A stretch of DNA of 64,000 nt from NCBI RefSeq assembly GCF_006517255.1, contig NZ_CP041185.1:310001-374000 (forward strand), written 5' to 3'. The notes below the pieces were generated by a model. It had not been told where the DNA came from. It ran no database searches and was given only the letters and a program-made list of their open reading frames with translations. This document shows positions 8,364-18,036 of this stretch, in pieces (the first letter of the stretch is position 1; each line of letters opens with the position of its first letter). This stretch comes from Janthinobacterium tructae. GTDB lineage: Bacteria > Pseudomonadota > Gammaproteobacteria > Burkholderiales > Burkholderiaceae_D. A program made the position numbers and the translations under genes.

Positions 8364-9521
8364 ATGAGTACCGTGAAATTAAGCGTGGAACAGGGCGGCA
8401 TGGCCGCCTCGGGCACGCCGCCGCAAAAACAGGGTGCCGATGAGCGCGTGGGGCAGGTCAGTTGGCTCAAGCGGCTGTTCAGCCGTCCCGAGTTCGCCTC
8501 GATCTCGGGCGCCATCCTGGTGTTCGCCTTCTTCATCCTGACGGCCGGCGACTCTGGCATGTTCAACCTCGACGGCGTGATCAACTGGGCGCAAGTGGCC
8601 GCCTACCTGGGCATCATCGCCATCGGCGCCTGCGTATTGATGATCGCCGGTGAATTCGACCTGTCGATCGGCTCCATGATCGGCTTTTCCGGCATGATGA
8701 TCGCCATCCCTTCCGTGTATTTCCACTGGCCCGTGTGGGCCGCCATCCTGTTCGCCTTTGCCGGTTCGATGGCGCTGGGCTGGCTCAACGGCTACCTGGT
8801 CATCAAGACGCGCTTGCCGTCGTTTATCGTCACCCTGGCCTTCCTGTTCATCTTGCGCGGCCTGACCCTGGCCCTGTCCATCATGTTTGCCAACCGCACC
8901 ATCGTCAGCGGTATCGGCGCGCTGGCCGCCGACGACTGGCTGGCCACGACCCTGTTCCATGGCGAAGTGGGCACCTCGCTGTTCGCCTGGATGGCCAAGG
9001 CTGGCTGGATCACGGCGCTCGACAGCGGCGCGCCGCTGGTCAAGGGCATCCCCAAGGTCATCGTCTGGTGGGCCGGCCTGGCGCTGGTGTCCGGCTTCGT
9101 CCTGGCCCGTACCCGCATCGGCAACTGGATCTTCGCCGTCGGCGGCGATGCCAACGCGGCCAAGAACGTGGGCGTGCCCGTGAAAACCATCAAGGTCTCG
9201 CTGTTTGTCTTCACCGCCTTCTGCGCCTGTCTGTTTGCCACGTTGCAAGTATTTGACGTGGGTTCGGCCGCCGCCGACCGCGGCATGCAGAAGGAATTCG
9301 AAGCCATCATCGCGGCCGTCATCGGCGGCGCCTTGCTGACGGGCGGCTACGGTTCCGTCGTCGGCGCCTGCTTCGGCGCGCTGATCTTCGGCGTGGTGCA
9401 GATCGGCATTACTTATACCAATATCAATTCGGACTGGTTCCGCGTCTTCCTCGGCGTCATGCTGCTGATCGCGGTACTGTTCAACAACTTTGTCCGTGCA
9501 CGTGTCACGGAAGCGAGATAA
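8364..9521 (+). CDS. Sugar (inositol) ABC transporter permease, CUT2 type
   Basis: A 385-residue membrane protein of the BPD_transp_2 (RbsC-like) family. About eight to ten hydrophobic segments are visible, starting with ISGAILVFAFFILTA near residue 45. The conserved GEFDLSIGSMIGFSGM, GWLNGYLVIKTRLPSFIVTLAFLFILRG and a late AAVIGGALLTGGYGSVVGACFGALIFG are family hallmarks. It starts at ATG 8364 behind AGGGAGACATAGC; a longer frame to 8283 lacks a ribosome site. It forms the channel of the inositol importer, with its ATPase encoded 3 nt downstream. Confidence 0.9.
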   Translation: MSTVKLSVEQGGMAASGTPPQKQGADERVGQVSWLKRLFSRPEFASISGAILVFAFFILTAGDSGMFNLDGVINWAQVAAYLGIIAIGACVLMIAGEFDLSIGSMIGFSGMMIAIPSVYFHWPVWAAILFAFAGSMALGWLNGYLVIKTRLPSFIVTLAFLFILRGLTLALSIMFANRTIVSGIGALAADDWLATTLFHGEVGTSLFAWMAKAGWITALDSGAPLVKGIPKVIVWWAGLALVSGFVLARTRIGNWIFAVGGDANAAKNVGVPVKTIKVSLFVFTAFCACLFATLQVFDVGSAAADRGMQKEFEAIIAAVIGGALLTGGYGSVVGACFGALIFGVVQIGITYTNINSDWFRVFLGVMLLIAVLFNNFVRARVTEAR

Positions 9522-9524
9522 GCC

Positions 9525-10310
9525 ATGAGCGAATACATCCTTGCGCTGGAAAATATCAGCAAACGTTTCGGCTCCGTCATCGCCCTGCAAAACGTTACCC
9601 TGCGCTTGAAACCGGGCGAAGTGCATTGCCTGCTGGGTGACAACGGCGCCGGCAAGTCGACCCTGATCAAGACCCTGGCCGGCGTGCACCGGCCTACCAG
9701 CGGGCAATATCTGGTCGACGGCCAGAGCGTCAGCTTCAATTCGCCGAAGGAAGCGCTCGACCTGGGCGTGGCCACCGTCTACCAGGACCTGGCGCTGGTG
9801 CCCTTGCTGTCCGTGGCGCGCAATTTCTTCATGGGCCGCGAGCCGATCAAAAAAATGTTCGGCGTGCTGCCCGTGATGGATATGGAGTATGCGGCCACCA
9901 CGGCGCGCGACAAGCTGGCCGAAATGGGCATCATGGTGCGCGATCCGCACCAGGCCGTGGGCACCATGTCGGGCGGCGAACGCCAGTGCCTGGCGATTGC
10001 CCGCGCCATCCACTTCGGCGCGCGCGTGCTGATCCTCGACGAGCCGACGGCCGCGCTGGGCGTGAAGCAGTCGTTCAACGTCCTGAAACTGATCTACAAG
10101 GCGCGCGAGCGGGGCTTGTCCGTGATCTTTATTACCCATAATGTGCACCACGCCTACCCTGTGGGCGACTCGTTCACCCTCTTGAACCGGGGCAAGTCGC
10201 TGGGCACTTACACCAAGGAAACCGTTTCCAAGGATGAAGTACTCGACATGATGGCGGGCGGTGCGGAAATGCAAACGCTGATGGCTGAACTCGACGGTGT
10301 CACGATTTAA
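9525..10310 (+). CDS. Sugar (inositol) ABC transporter ATP-binding protein, single-domain
   Basis: A 261-residue ATPase with Walker [10 protein letters not shown] (around residue 39), signature [15 protein letters not shown], Walker B VLILDEPT and the H-loop ITHNVHHA. RbsA/MglA-type ATPases are normally ~500 residues with two nucleotide-binding domains; this one has only one and must act as a dimer. It starts 3 nt after the permease stop and 8 nt before iolC, inside one operon. Confidence 0.9.
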   Translation: MSEYILALENISKRFGSVIALQNVTLRLKPGEVHCLLGDNGAGKSTLIKTLAGVHRPTSGQYLVDGQSVSFNSPKEALDLGVATVYQDLALVPLLSVARNFFMGREPIKKMFGVLPVMDMEYAATTARDKLAEMGIMVRDPHQAVGTMSGGERQCLAIARAIHFGARVLILDEPTAALGVKQSFNVLKLIYKARERGLSVIFITHNVHHAYPVGDSFTLLNRGKSLGTYTKETVSKDEVLDMMAGGAEMQTLMAELDGVTI

Positions 10311-10318
10311 GGATAACC

Positions 10319-12265
10319 ATGAATAACCCGACACAATTTGCCCACGGCCGCGCGCTCGACGTGATTTGCCTGGGCCGCCTGGCGGTGGACCTGTATGCGC
10401 AGCAAATCGGCAGCCCGCTGGAAGACGCGACGAGTTTCGCCAAGTACCTGGGCGGCTCGTCGGCGAATATCGCCTTCGGCACGGCCCGCCTGGGCTTGAA
10501 ATCGGCCATGCTGTCGAAAGTGGGCGACGACCACATGGGCCGTTTCCTCACCGATACTTTGTCGAAAGAGGGCTGCGACGTCAGCCATGTGGGCATCGAC
10601 CGCGACCGCCTCACCGCCCTCGTCATGCTGGGCATCAAGGATAAAAACACCTTCCCCCTGATCTTTTACCGTGAAAATTGCGCCGACATGGCCATCGACC
10701 TAGCGTCGGTGGATGCGGCCTTCATTGCCTCGAGCAAAGCGCTCCTGATCACCGGCACGCATTTTTCTACCAGTGCCATGCACGCCGTCAGCACGCAAGC
10801 ATTGCAATTGGCCCGCGCCAACAACGTGCGCACCGTGCTCGACATCGATTACCGGCCCGTGCTGTGGGGCTTGTCGGGCAAGGCGGACGGTGAAACACGT
10901 TTCGTCTCGAACGACGGCGTGACCAGCCATTTGCAGGCGATCCTGCCGCAATTCGACTTGATCGTCGGCACGGAAGAGGAATTCATGATCGCCGGCGGCG
11001 GCGCGGACATCATGGCGTCCCTGCGCGCCGTGCGGGCCGCCACCCTGGCGACGCTCGTTGTCAAGCGGGGCCCGCTGGGCAGCGCCGTCATCGACAATGT
11101 GGTGCCGGCCAGTTTGGATGACGCGTATAACTACCGTGGCGTGCGCGTGGAAGTGCTCAACGTGCTGGGCGCAGGCGACGCCTTTCTGTCCGGCTTCCTG
11201 AAAGGCTGGCTGCGCGGCGAGGATTACGAAGCGTGCTGCCGCTATGCGAATGGCTGCGGCGCCCTCGTCGTATCGCGTCACGGTTGCGCGCCGGCCATGC
11301 CGTCGCCAGTCGAACTCGACTATTTCCTGGCCAATGCGGCCAAGCTGACACAGCCGGACCAGGACGCCACCTTGTCGCGCCTGCACCGCACGACGGTCGC
11401 ACGCCAGCAGTGGGACGAGCTGTGCGTGTTTGCGTTCGACCACCGCACGCAATTTTTTGAGCTGGCGCAACAAACGGGCGCAGCCGAGTCGCGTATCTCG
11501 GCCTTGAAGCAATTGATGGTGCAAGCCGTGGCGCAGACGGAAACGGCCTTGCAGCTGGCCGGCAAGACGGGCGTGCTGATCGATGGGCGCTATGGCGTCG
11601 ATGCGCTCAACGATGCGACGGGGCGCGGCTGGTGGATAGGCCGTCCCGTGGAATTGCCGGGCTCGAACCCGCTGCAATTCGACTGGGGCCGCTCCATCGG
11701 TTCGCATCTGCTCAGCTGGCCAAAGGAACACGTGATCAAATGCCTGGTGCAGCTGCATCCGGACGACACCGTGGAAAACCGCCTGGAACAGGAAGCCCAG
11801 ATCAAGGCCCTGTACGACGCGGCGCAAGTGAGCGGTCACGAACTGCTGTTGGAGGTGATCCCGTCGGAATCCCTGCCGCACAGTGACGATACGGTCTTGC
11901 GCGCCGTCAAGCGCCTGTACAACCTGGGTATCTATCCGGAATGGTGGAAGCTGGAAAGCATGTCGGCCAAGCAGTGGCAAGCCATCGACGCCCTCGTGCA
12001 CGAGCGCGATCCGTATTGCCGTGGCGTTGTCTTGCTGGGTTTGAATGCGCCGATCGAGAAACTGGCTGCCAGTTTTGAGCAGGCCAGTGCCAGCACCACG
12101 TGCCGCGGCTTCATGGTGGGCCGCACCATCTTCCAGGAACCGAGCCGCCGCTGGCTGGCTGGCGACCTGGACGATGCGGGCCTGATCGCCGCCGTGCGCG
12201 CCAACTTCGAACAACTCATCAGCTTGTGGCAACGCACGCGCAAGCACCTGGAGCGTGCCGCATGA
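10319..12265 (+). CDS. iolC: 5-dehydro-2-deoxygluconokinase fused to DUF2090 aldolase-like domain
   Basis: A 648-residue two-domain protein. Residues 1 to about 325 are a PfkB-family kinase: GRLAVDLYAQQIG at the start, GGSSANIAFGTARLG, and the second PfkB signature VLNVLGAGDAFLSGFLKGWL with its catalytic Asp. It phosphorylates 5-dehydro-2-deoxy-D-gluconate. Residues from about 340 to 648 are DUF2090 (QWDELCVFAFDHRTQFFELA, KTGVLIDGRYGVDAL, VIKCLVQLHPDD), related to class I aldolases and commonly annotated as the 5-dehydro-2-deoxyphosphogluconate aldolase (IolJ role). No separate iolJ is present here, which fits. Its stop overlaps the iolD start (ATGA at 12262). Confidence 0.92.
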   Translation: MNNPTQFAHGRALDVICLGRLAVDLYAQQIGSPLEDATSFAKYLGGSSANIAFGTARLGLKSAMLSKVGDDHMGRFLTDTLSKEGCDVSHVGIDRDRLTALVMLGIKDKNTFPLIFYRENCADMAIDLASVDAAFIASSKALLITGTHFSTSAMHAVSTQALQLARANNVRTVLDIDYRPVLWGLSGKADGETRFVSNDGVTSHLQAILPQFDLIVGTEEEFMIAGGGADIMASLRAVRAATLATLVVKRGPLGSAVIDNVVPASLDDAYNYRGVRVEVLNVLGAGDAFLSGFLKGWLRGEDYEACCRYANGCGALVVSRHGCAPAMPSPVELDYFLANAAKLTQPDQDATLSRLHRTTVARQQWDELCVFAFDHRTQFFELAQQTGAAESRISALKQLMVQAVAQTETALQLAGKTGVLIDGRYGVDALNDATGRGWWIGRPVELPGSNPLQFDWGRSIGSHLLSWPKEHVIKCLVQLHPDDTVENRLEQEAQIKALYDAAQVSGHELLLEVIPSESLPHSDDTVLRAVKRLYNLGIYPEWWKLESMSAKQWQAIDALVHERDPYCRGVVLLGLNAPIEKLAASFEQASASTTCRGFMVGRTIFQEPSRRWLAGDLDDAGLIAAVRANFEQLISLWQRTRKHLERAA

Positions 12266-14103
12266 AGACGACGATCCGGTTGACCATGGCGCAAGCCCTG
12301 GTGCGCTACCTGGCTGCCTTGCGTACGGAAGACGGTGACGGTACCTTGCTTCCCTTGTTCGGCGGCGCCTTCGCCATCTTTGGCCACGGCAACGTGGCGG
12401 GCCTGGGCGAAGCGCTGTACCAGTACCGCGACAGCTTTCCCACGTATCGTGCCCACAACGAGCAGGCGATGGCGCACTCGGCCATAGCCTATGCCAAGGC
12501 GCACATGCGCCGGCGCATGATGGCGGTGACCAGTTCCATCGGTCCCGGCGCTACCAATTTGCTGACGGCCGCCGCCCTGGCCCACGTGAACCGCCTGCCG
12601 GTATTGCTGTTGCCCGGTGACGTATTCGTCTCGCGTGCGCCGGACCCGGTGCTGCAGCAGCTGGAAGATGGTAGCGACGGCAGCGTCTCGGTCAACGATG
12701 CGTTCAAGCCACTGTCGCGTTACTTTGACCGCATCGTGTATCCGGAGCAAGTGCTGACGGCCTTGCCGCGCGCCATTGCCGCCTTGACGGACCCGGCCGC
12801 CTGCGGTCCAGTGACCTTGTCGCTGCCGCAAGACGTGCAAACGATGGCGTATGACTACCCCGAGGAGTTCTTTGCGCCGCGCATCGTGCGTTTTCGCGCC
12901 TTGCCGCCCGTCGAGCAGGAGCTGGAAGAAGCGGCAGCACTGTTGAAAAACGCCAGACAGCCGCTGATCGTTGCCGGTGGCGGCGTGCTGTACGGCAAGG
13001 CCTGCGCCGCCTTGCAGGCGTTTGCCGAGCGGCATGGCATCCCCGTGGCGGAAACCCAGGCCGGCAAGAGTGCCTTGCCGTGGGATCATCCGCTGCAGCT
13101 GGGCGCCATCGGCGTGACGGGCTCGCCTGCGGCGAATGCCCTGGCGTTTGATGCGGACATGGTGCTGGCCGTCGGCACGCGCTTGCAGGATTTCACCACG
13201 GGCTCGAACTCCCTGTTTGCGCAGGCGCAACTGGTCAGCCTGAACGTCAACAGTTTTGACGCCTTGAAACGCCGTGGCTTGGGCTTGCAGGCGGACGCGA
13301 CACTCGGCTTGCAGGGCCTGTCGCGGCTGCTGGGCAGCTGGAACAGCGCGGGACAATGGATGGACCGGGCGCAGCAGGCGGGCAAGGCCTGGCGCGCGAC
13401 GGTGGCATCCATTACCGGGAAAAGGGAAGTGGCCGGCTTGCCGTATGACGGCGAAGTCATCGGCGCCGTGCAGCGTTCATCCGAGGACTCCACCATCCGC
13501 GACATCGTCGTCTGCGCGGCAGGCACCTTGCCGGCCGAGCTGCACAAGCTGTGGCGAACGGAAACACCGGGCGGCTACCACATGGAATACGGCTATTCGT
13601 GCATGGGTTACGAGATTGCCGGCGGCCTCGGCGTCAAGATGGCGAAACCGGATGCCGAGGTGATCGTCATGCTGGGCGACGGCAGTTACCTGATGATGAA
13701 TTCGGAAATCGCCACTTCCGTCATGCTGGACAAAAAGCTCATCATCGTCGTGCTCGACAACCGGGGCTATGGCTGCATCAACCGATTGCAGCAGGCGTGC
13801 GGCAATGCCTCGTTCAACAATATGTTGCCCGACAGCGCCCCCGTGATCGACTTTGCGCTGCATGCGCAGTCGCTGGGCGCGCTCTCCGAACACGTTGGCA
13901 ATATCTCCGAACTGGAACAGGCCATGCTGCGCGCCCGGGCAGCTACCCGTACGTATCTGATCTGCATCAATACGGACGACACGCGCACGACAGAAGAGGG
14001 TGGTTGCTGGTGGGAAGTGGCCGTGCCCGAGGTCTCCACCCAGCCAGGCGTGCAAGCTGCGCGCGCCCGTTATGAACTTGACCGTCTGAAACAAAGGAAT
14101 TGA
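12262..14103 (+). CDS. iolD: 3D-(3,5/4)-trihydroxycyclohexane-1,2-dione hydrolase
   Basis: A 613-residue thiamine-diphosphate enzyme that opens the inositol-derived ring to 5-deoxy-D-glucuronate. The N-terminal domain has the catalytic Glu region AHNEQAMAHSAIAYAKA (around residues 60-75). The middle domain contains PLIVAGGGVLYGKACAAL. The C-terminal ThDP motif is GDGSYLMMNSEIATSV followed by LDNRGYGCIN. ATG 12262 overlaps the iolC stop; the frame extends farther upstream only inside iolC and without a ribosome site. Length and motifs match the IolD family. Confidence 0.94.
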   Translation: MKTTIRLTMAQALVRYLAALRTEDGDGTLLPLFGGAFAIFGHGNVAGLGEALYQYRDSFPTYRAHNEQAMAHSAIAYAKAHMRRRMMAVTSSIGPGATNLLTAAALAHVNRLPVLLLPGDVFVSRAPDPVLQQLEDGSDGSVSVNDAFKPLSRYFDRIVYPEQVLTALPRAIAALTDPAACGPVTLSLPQDVQTMAYDYPEEFFAPRIVRFRALPPVEQELEEAAALLKNARQPLIVAGGGVLYGKACAALQAFAERHGIPVAETQAGKSALPWDHPLQLGAIGVTGSPAANALAFDADMVLAVGTRLQDFTTGSNSLFAQAQLVSLNVNSFDALKRRGLGLQADATLGLQGLSRLLGSWNSAGQWMDRAQQAGKAWRATVASITGKREVAGLPYDGEVIGAVQRSSEDSTIRDIVVCAAGTLPAELHKLWRTETPGGYHMEYGYSCMGYEIAGGLGVKMAKPDAEVIVMLGDGSYLMMNSEIATSVMLDKKLIIVVLDNRGYGCINRLQQACGNASFNNMLPDSAPVIDFALHAQSLGALSEHVGNISELEQAMLRARAATRTYLICINTDDTRTTEEGGCWWEVAVPEVSTQPGVQAARARYELDRLKQRN

Positions 14104-14104
14104 G

Positions 14105-15019
14105 ATGAACACTTGGAATGTCAAGATCGGCATCAACCCGATCTCATGGATGAACGACGATTTGCCCAGCCTGGGCGGCGAGACGCCCCTGGAGACAGCG
14201 CTGAAAGAGGGCGCCGAGATCGGCTACGTGGGTTTCGAGCTGGGTAACAAGTTTCCGAAAGATGCTCCGGCTCTGAACGCCGTGCTGGGCAAGTATGGCC
14301 TGGCGTGCGTCTCCGGCTGGTATTCTGGCCGCCTGGCGCACCGGTCGGTGGAAGAAGAGATCGCTTCTGTTGGCCCTCATTTACGGCTGCTTGCCGACAG
14401 CGGCGCGACCGTCATGGTGTACGGGGAAGTGGCCGACGCCATCCAGGGCGAAGCGCGCCCCTTGTACAAACGCCCGCGTTTCCAGACGCAGCAGCAATGG
14501 CAGGCCTATGCCGACAAATTGACGGTGTTTGCCAGGCACTTGCTCGATAACGGCGTGCGCCTGGCGTATCACCACCACATGGGCGCCTATGTGGAAACCC
14601 CGGCCGACGTGGATCAACTGATGGCCCTGACGGGGGGCGAGGTCGGTTTGCTGTTTGATACGGGTCATATCACCTTTGCCGGTGGCGATGCGCTGGCGGT
14701 GCTCAACAAGCATATCGATCGCATCTGCCACGTGCATTGCAAGGACGTGCGCCCGAACGTGGTGAAACTGGCCCGCAACGGCCACTGGAGTTTCCTGCAG
14801 GCCGTCATCAATGGCGCCTTCAGCGTGCCCGGCGACGGCAGCATCGACTTCCCGGCCATCCTGACGCGCTTGTATCTGCATGGCTATGAAGGCTGGCTGG
14901 TGGTGGAAGCGGAGCAAGACCCGGCTGTCGCGCCCAGTTACCAGTACGCGAAGATGGGCCACGATTACCTGGCCCAGCTCGTCGAGGCGATTCCCCACCT
15001 GGGCCGGGAGGCGGCATGA
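14105..15019 (+). CDS. iolE: myo-inosose-2 dehydratase
   Basis: A 304-residue TIM-barrel (xylose-isomerase-like) enzyme that dehydrates scyllo-inosose to trihydroxycyclohexanedione. The N-terminus KIGINPISWMNDDLP is typical of IolE. Metal-binding and active-site segments are YHHHMGAYVETPADVD, LLFDTGHITFAGG and HVHCKDVRPNVV, with EAEQDPA near the C-terminus. It starts at ATG 14105 behind AAGGAATTGAG, 1 nt after the iolD stop, and ends overlapping iolB. Confidence 0.94.
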   Translation: MNTWNVKIGINPISWMNDDLPSLGGETPLETALKEGAEIGYVGFELGNKFPKDAPALNAVLGKYGLACVSGWYSGRLAHRSVEEEIASVGPHLRLLADSGATVMVYGEVADAIQGEARPLYKRPRFQTQQQWQAYADKLTVFARHLLDNGVRLAYHHHMGAYVETPADVDQLMALTGGEVGLLFDTGHITFAGGDALAVLNKHIDRICHVHCKDVRPNVVKLARNGHWSFLQAVINGAFSVPGDGSIDFPAILTRLYLHGYEGWLVVEAEQDPAVAPSYQYAKMGHDYLAQLVEAIPHLGREAA

Positions 15020-15813
15020 GCCCGCTGCTGGTCAAGGCAAAGTCCGGTTCCACCATCGTCGAGGTGACACCGGCGTCCGCCGGCTGGACGCATGTGGGCT
15101 TTGCCGCCCACCGCCTGGCTGCCGGCGAGCACATCAGCCTGGAGACGGGCCAGCGCGAACTGTGCATCGTCGTGCTGACGGGCACGGTCACCGTGCAGGC
15201 GGGCGAGCAGCGCTGGGAAGCCATCGGCAAGCGCGCCAGCGTCTTCGAGAACGTCTCGCCCTACGCCGTGTATGTGCCGCTCGATACTCAGGTCAGCATC
15301 ACGGCCGTGAGCGCCGCCGAAGTGGCCCTGTGCAGCGCGCCGGCCACCACGCATCGTCCGGCGCGCCTGATCGAACCGGCCAGCATGACGCGCTCCGTGC
15401 GCGGCCAGGGTGCCAATACGCGCTATGTGTGCGACATCCTGCCGCAGACGGAGGAAGCGGACGGCTTGCTGGTGGTCGAGGTGGTCACGCCGTCCGGCCA
15501 CTCGTCGAGCTATCCGCCGCATAAACACGATAGCGACAATGTGCCGCTGGAAAGTTCGCTGGAAGAAACGTATTACCACCGCCTCAATCCGGAGCAGGGC
15601 TTTGCGTACCAAAGAGTCTACACGGATGACCGTTCCATCGACGAAGCCATGGCCGTGGAAAACCACGATGTGGTGATGGTGCCCAGGGGTTACCACCCCG
15701 TCACCGTGCCGTATGGCTATGACGGCTATTACCTGAATGTGATGGCGGGGCCGAAACGCGTGTGGCACTTTAAAAACGACCCGGCCCATGAGTGGCTGAT
15801 GCATACCAAATAG
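15016..15813 (+). CDS. iolB: 5-deoxy-glucuronate isomerase
   Basis: A 265-residue cupin-type isomerase converting 5-deoxy-D-glucuronate to 5-dehydro-2-deoxy-D-gluconate, the substrate of the IolC kinase. Two cupin halves are visible. The second has the metal-site pattern [14 protein letters not shown], then [24 protein letters not shown] and [24 protein letters not shown], strongly conserved in IolB. ATG 15016 overlaps the iolE stop (ATGA), so translation is coupled. Confidence 0.94.
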   Translation: MSPLLVKAKSGSTIVEVTPASAGWTHVGFAAHRLAAGEHISLETGQRELCIVVLTGTVTVQAGEQRWEAIGKRASVFENVSPYAVYVPLDTQVSITAVSAAEVALCSAPATTHRPARLIEPASMTRSVRGQGANTRYVCDILPQTEEADGLLVVEVVTPSGHSSSYPPHKHDSDNVPLESSLEETYYHRLNPEQGFAYQRVYTDDRSIDEAMAVENHDVVMVPRGYHPVTVPYGYDGYYLNVMAGPKRVWHFKNDPAHEWLMHTK

Positions 15814-15823
15814 AGGATTCAAG

Positions 15824-17323
15824 ATGACAACGCAACAGATCGGCCACTTTATCGGTGGCAACCCCATGGCTTCGCGCTCCGAGCGCACGAGCGATGTGTT
15901 CAATCCCGCCACAGGTGCCGTCACGGCGAAGGTGTCGCTGGCGACTGCCGCCGAGCTGAACGCGGCCGTGGCCGCCGCCCATGCGGCCTTTCCCGCCTGG
16001 TCGCAAACCTCGCCCCTGCGCCGCGCACGGGTCATGTTCAAGTTCAAGGAATTGCTGGAAGAGCATGCGGATCAATTGGCCGCCCTGATCACGGCCGAAC
16101 ACGGCAAGGTGTTTACCGATGCCAAAGGGGAAGTGACGCGCGGCATCGAAGTGGTGGAGTTTGCCTGCGGCATTCCGCAGATGATGAAGGGCGAGTACAG
16201 CGAGCAGGTGGCCGGCGGCATCGACGCCTGGTCGATCCGCCAGGCGCTCGGTGTCTGCGTCGGCATCACGCCGTTCAATTTCCCCGTGATGGTGCCGATG
16301 TGGATGTTCCCGATGGCGATTGCTTGCGGCAATACGTTCGTACTCAAACCGTCGGAGCGCGACCCGTCGGCCAGCCTGCTGCTGGCGCAGCTGTTGACGG
16401 ATGCAGGCTTGCCCGATGGCGTCTTCAACGTGGTGCAGGGCGACAAGGAAGCCGTGGACGGCTTGCTGCACCATCCGGATGTGCGCGCCGTCAGCTTTGT
16501 CGGCTCCACGCCGATCGCCGAATACATCTACGCCACGGGCTGCGCGCAGGGCAAGCGCGTGCAAGCGCTGGGCGGGGCGAAAAATCACATGGTCGTCATG
16601 CCCGACGCCGATATTCCCCAGACGGTCGATGCCCTGATGGGCGCGGCTTTTGGCTCGGCGGGCGAGCGCTGCATGGCCATTTCTGTCGTCGTGGCGGTCG
16701 GCAATGTGGCGGACCAGCTGGTCGAAGCGCTGGTGCCGCGCATCGCAGCACTCAAGATTACGCAGGGCATGGATTTGTCGGCGGAAATGGGGCCGGTTGT
16801 CACGCAAGTGCACAAGGAGAAGATCGCCGGCTACATCGCCACCGGCGTCAAGGAAGGCGCCAAGCTGGTCAGTGATGGACGCGGTTTCGTGCTGCCCGGC
16901 CATGAAAACGGCTTTTTCCTCGGCGGCAGCCTGTTCGACCATGTCACGCCCGAGATGACCATCTATAAAGAGGAAATCTTCGGCCCTGTCCTGTGTATCG
17001 TGCGCGTGCCCGATTTTACGACGGCGCTGGACCTGGTCAACGCCCACGAATATGGCAACGGCACGGCAATTTACACGCGCGATGGCAACACGGCGCGCGA
17101 ATACACGCACCGGGTGCAGGTGGGGATGGTCGGCGTCAACGTGCCGATTCCCGTGCCGATGGCCTTCCACAGCTTCGGCGGCTGGAAGCGCAGCCTGTTC
17201 GGCGACCATCACGCGCATGGCCCGGAATCCGTGCGTTTCTACACGAAACAGAAGGCGGTGACCCAGCGCTGGCCAGCCTCGACGGCTGCTGGCGCCGAAT
17301 TTGCCATGCCGACCCTCAAGTAA
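15824..17323 (+). CDS. iolA: Methylmalonate-semialdehyde dehydrogenase (CoA-acylating)
   Basis: A 499-residue aldehyde dehydrogenase of the MmsA/IolA group, which turns malonate semialdehyde from inositol (or methylmalonate semialdehyde from valine) into acetyl-CoA (or propionyl-CoA). Motifs: [34 protein letters not shown] (NAD site), [25 protein letters not shown], and the catalytic Cys in [14 protein letters not shown]. The KNH and RCMA features are typical of MmsA, not general ALDHs. It starts at ATG 15824 behind GAGGATTCAAG, 10 nt after iolB, and closes the operon. Confidence 0.93.
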   Translation: MTTQQIGHFIGGNPMASRSERTSDVFNPATGAVTAKVSLATAAELNAAVAAAHAAFPAWSQTSPLRRARVMFKFKELLEEHADQLAALITAEHGKVFTDAKGEVTRGIEVVEFACGIPQMMKGEYSEQVAGGIDAWSIRQALGVCVGITPFNFPVMVPMWMFPMAIACGNTFVLKPSERDPSASLLLAQLLTDAGLPDGVFNVVQGDKEAVDGLLHHPDVRAVSFVGSTPIAEYIYATGCAQGKRVQALGGAKNHMVVMPDADIPQTVDALMGAAFGSAGERCMAISVVVAVGNVADQLVEALVPRIAALKITQGMDLSAEMGPVVTQVHKEKIAGYIATGVKEGAKLVSDGRGFVLPGHENGFFLGGSLFDHVTPEMTIYKEEIFGPVLCIVRVPDFTTALDLVNAHEYGNGTAIYTRDGNTAREYTHRVQVGMVGVNVPIPVPMAFHSFGGWKRSLFGDHHAHGPESVRFYTKQKAVTQRWPASTAAGAEFAMPTLK

Positions 17324-17337
17324 AACGCAAAACCATC

Positions 17338-17353
17338 TGGTTCGCTTCTTGCT
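17338..17353 (+). promoter_or_regulatory. Candidate sigma-54 promoter upstream of nasT
   Basis: TGGTTCGCTTCTTGCT has the invariant GG (17339-17340) and GC (17351-17352) separated by the required 10 nt. It matches TGGCAC-N5-TTGCW at all but two positions. It lies 41 nt before the nasT ATG. A better match stands in front of the NasS-like gene, which supports the reading. Confidence 0.5.
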
Positions 17354-17387
17354 TACTGCAATGGTTAATCATTTAGCCATTGCAGAT
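17354..17387 (+). repeat. Inverted repeat in front of nasT
   Basis: CTGCAATGG (17356-17364) and CCATTGCAG (17377-17385) are perfectly complementary; allowing one mismatch the arms extend to 12 nt around a six-base loop (atcatt). It lies between the candidate -12 element and the start codon, so it overlaps the expected transcription start. It could be an operator or a leader hairpin; NasT-type ANTAR proteins act on hexaloop hairpins, but the expected G at loop position 4 is missing. Confidence 0.35.
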
Positions 17388-17394
17388 CGCTCCC

Positions 17395-18033
17395 ATGACG
17401 TCCAGCCGTACCCAGCCTTTGCGCATCGTTGTCGTCAACACCATCGTCGAGCATGGCGTGCACGCGGACACGGCATTGGCTGCCCAAGTGCTGCGCGGCA
17501 ATGCCTTGCGCATCGGCTTGCTGGAATCGGGTTTCGACATCGTCGCCTCGCTGCCAGCCGACCTCTACCTTCCCGAGCGCATCGCGCAACTGCAGCCTGA
17601 CCTCATCATCATCGATGCCGAATCGGACGCGCGCGACGTGCTCGAACACATCGTCATCGCCACGCGCGACGAGCGCCGCCCCATCGTCCTGTTTACGGAA
17701 GACGGCGCCACGGCCAGCATCGACGCGGCCATGGCGGCCGGCGTATCCGCCTACATCGTCGCCGGCCTGCAGGCCGAGCGCATTCAACCCGTGCTGAACG
17801 TGGCCCTGGCGCGCTTTCGCCAGGAAGAAAAACTCCGCGCCGAATTGCTCGACACGCGGCACAAGCTGCTGGAACGCAAGGTGATCGAACGGGCCAAGGG
17901 CCTGTTGATGACGCATCAGGGCTTGACGGAAGAGCAGGCTTACCAGCGGCTGCGCAGCATGGCGATGAATAAAAAGCTGAAGCTGGCGGAAATTGCCCAG
18001 CGCATCCTCGACGTGGAGGACTTGCTGGGATGA
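17395..18033 (+). CDS. nasT: ANTAR-domain antiterminator, NasT type
   Basis: A 212-residue response-regulator-like protein with a receiver-like domain (about 1-130; IRIGLLESGFDIVASLPADLYL, LIIIDAESDARDVLEHIVIATRD) and a C-terminal ANTAR RNA-binding domain (about 150-212; ERKVIERAKGLLMTHQGLTEEQAYQRLRSMAMNKKLKLAEIAQRIL). The receiver Asp is kept but the usual conserved Lys is replaced in SAYIVAGL, as in NasT proteins that are controlled by NasS and not by phosphorylation. NasT prevents transcription termination in nitrate-assimilation leaders. I chose ATG 17395; a TTG at 17380 would add five residues. Its usual partner gene lies 4.4 kb away beyond an iron-uptake cassette. Confidence 0.88.
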   Translation: MTSSRTQPLRIVVVNTIVEHGVHADTALAAQVLRGNALRIGLLESGFDIVASLPADLYLPERIAQLQPDLIIIDAESDARDVLEHIVIATRDERRPIVLFTEDGATASIDAAMAAGVSAYIVAGLQAERIQPVLNVALARFRQEEKLRAELLDTRHKLLERKVIERAKGLLMTHQGLTEEQAYQRLRSMAMNKKLKLAEIAQRILDVEDLLG

Positions 18034-18036
18034 GTC

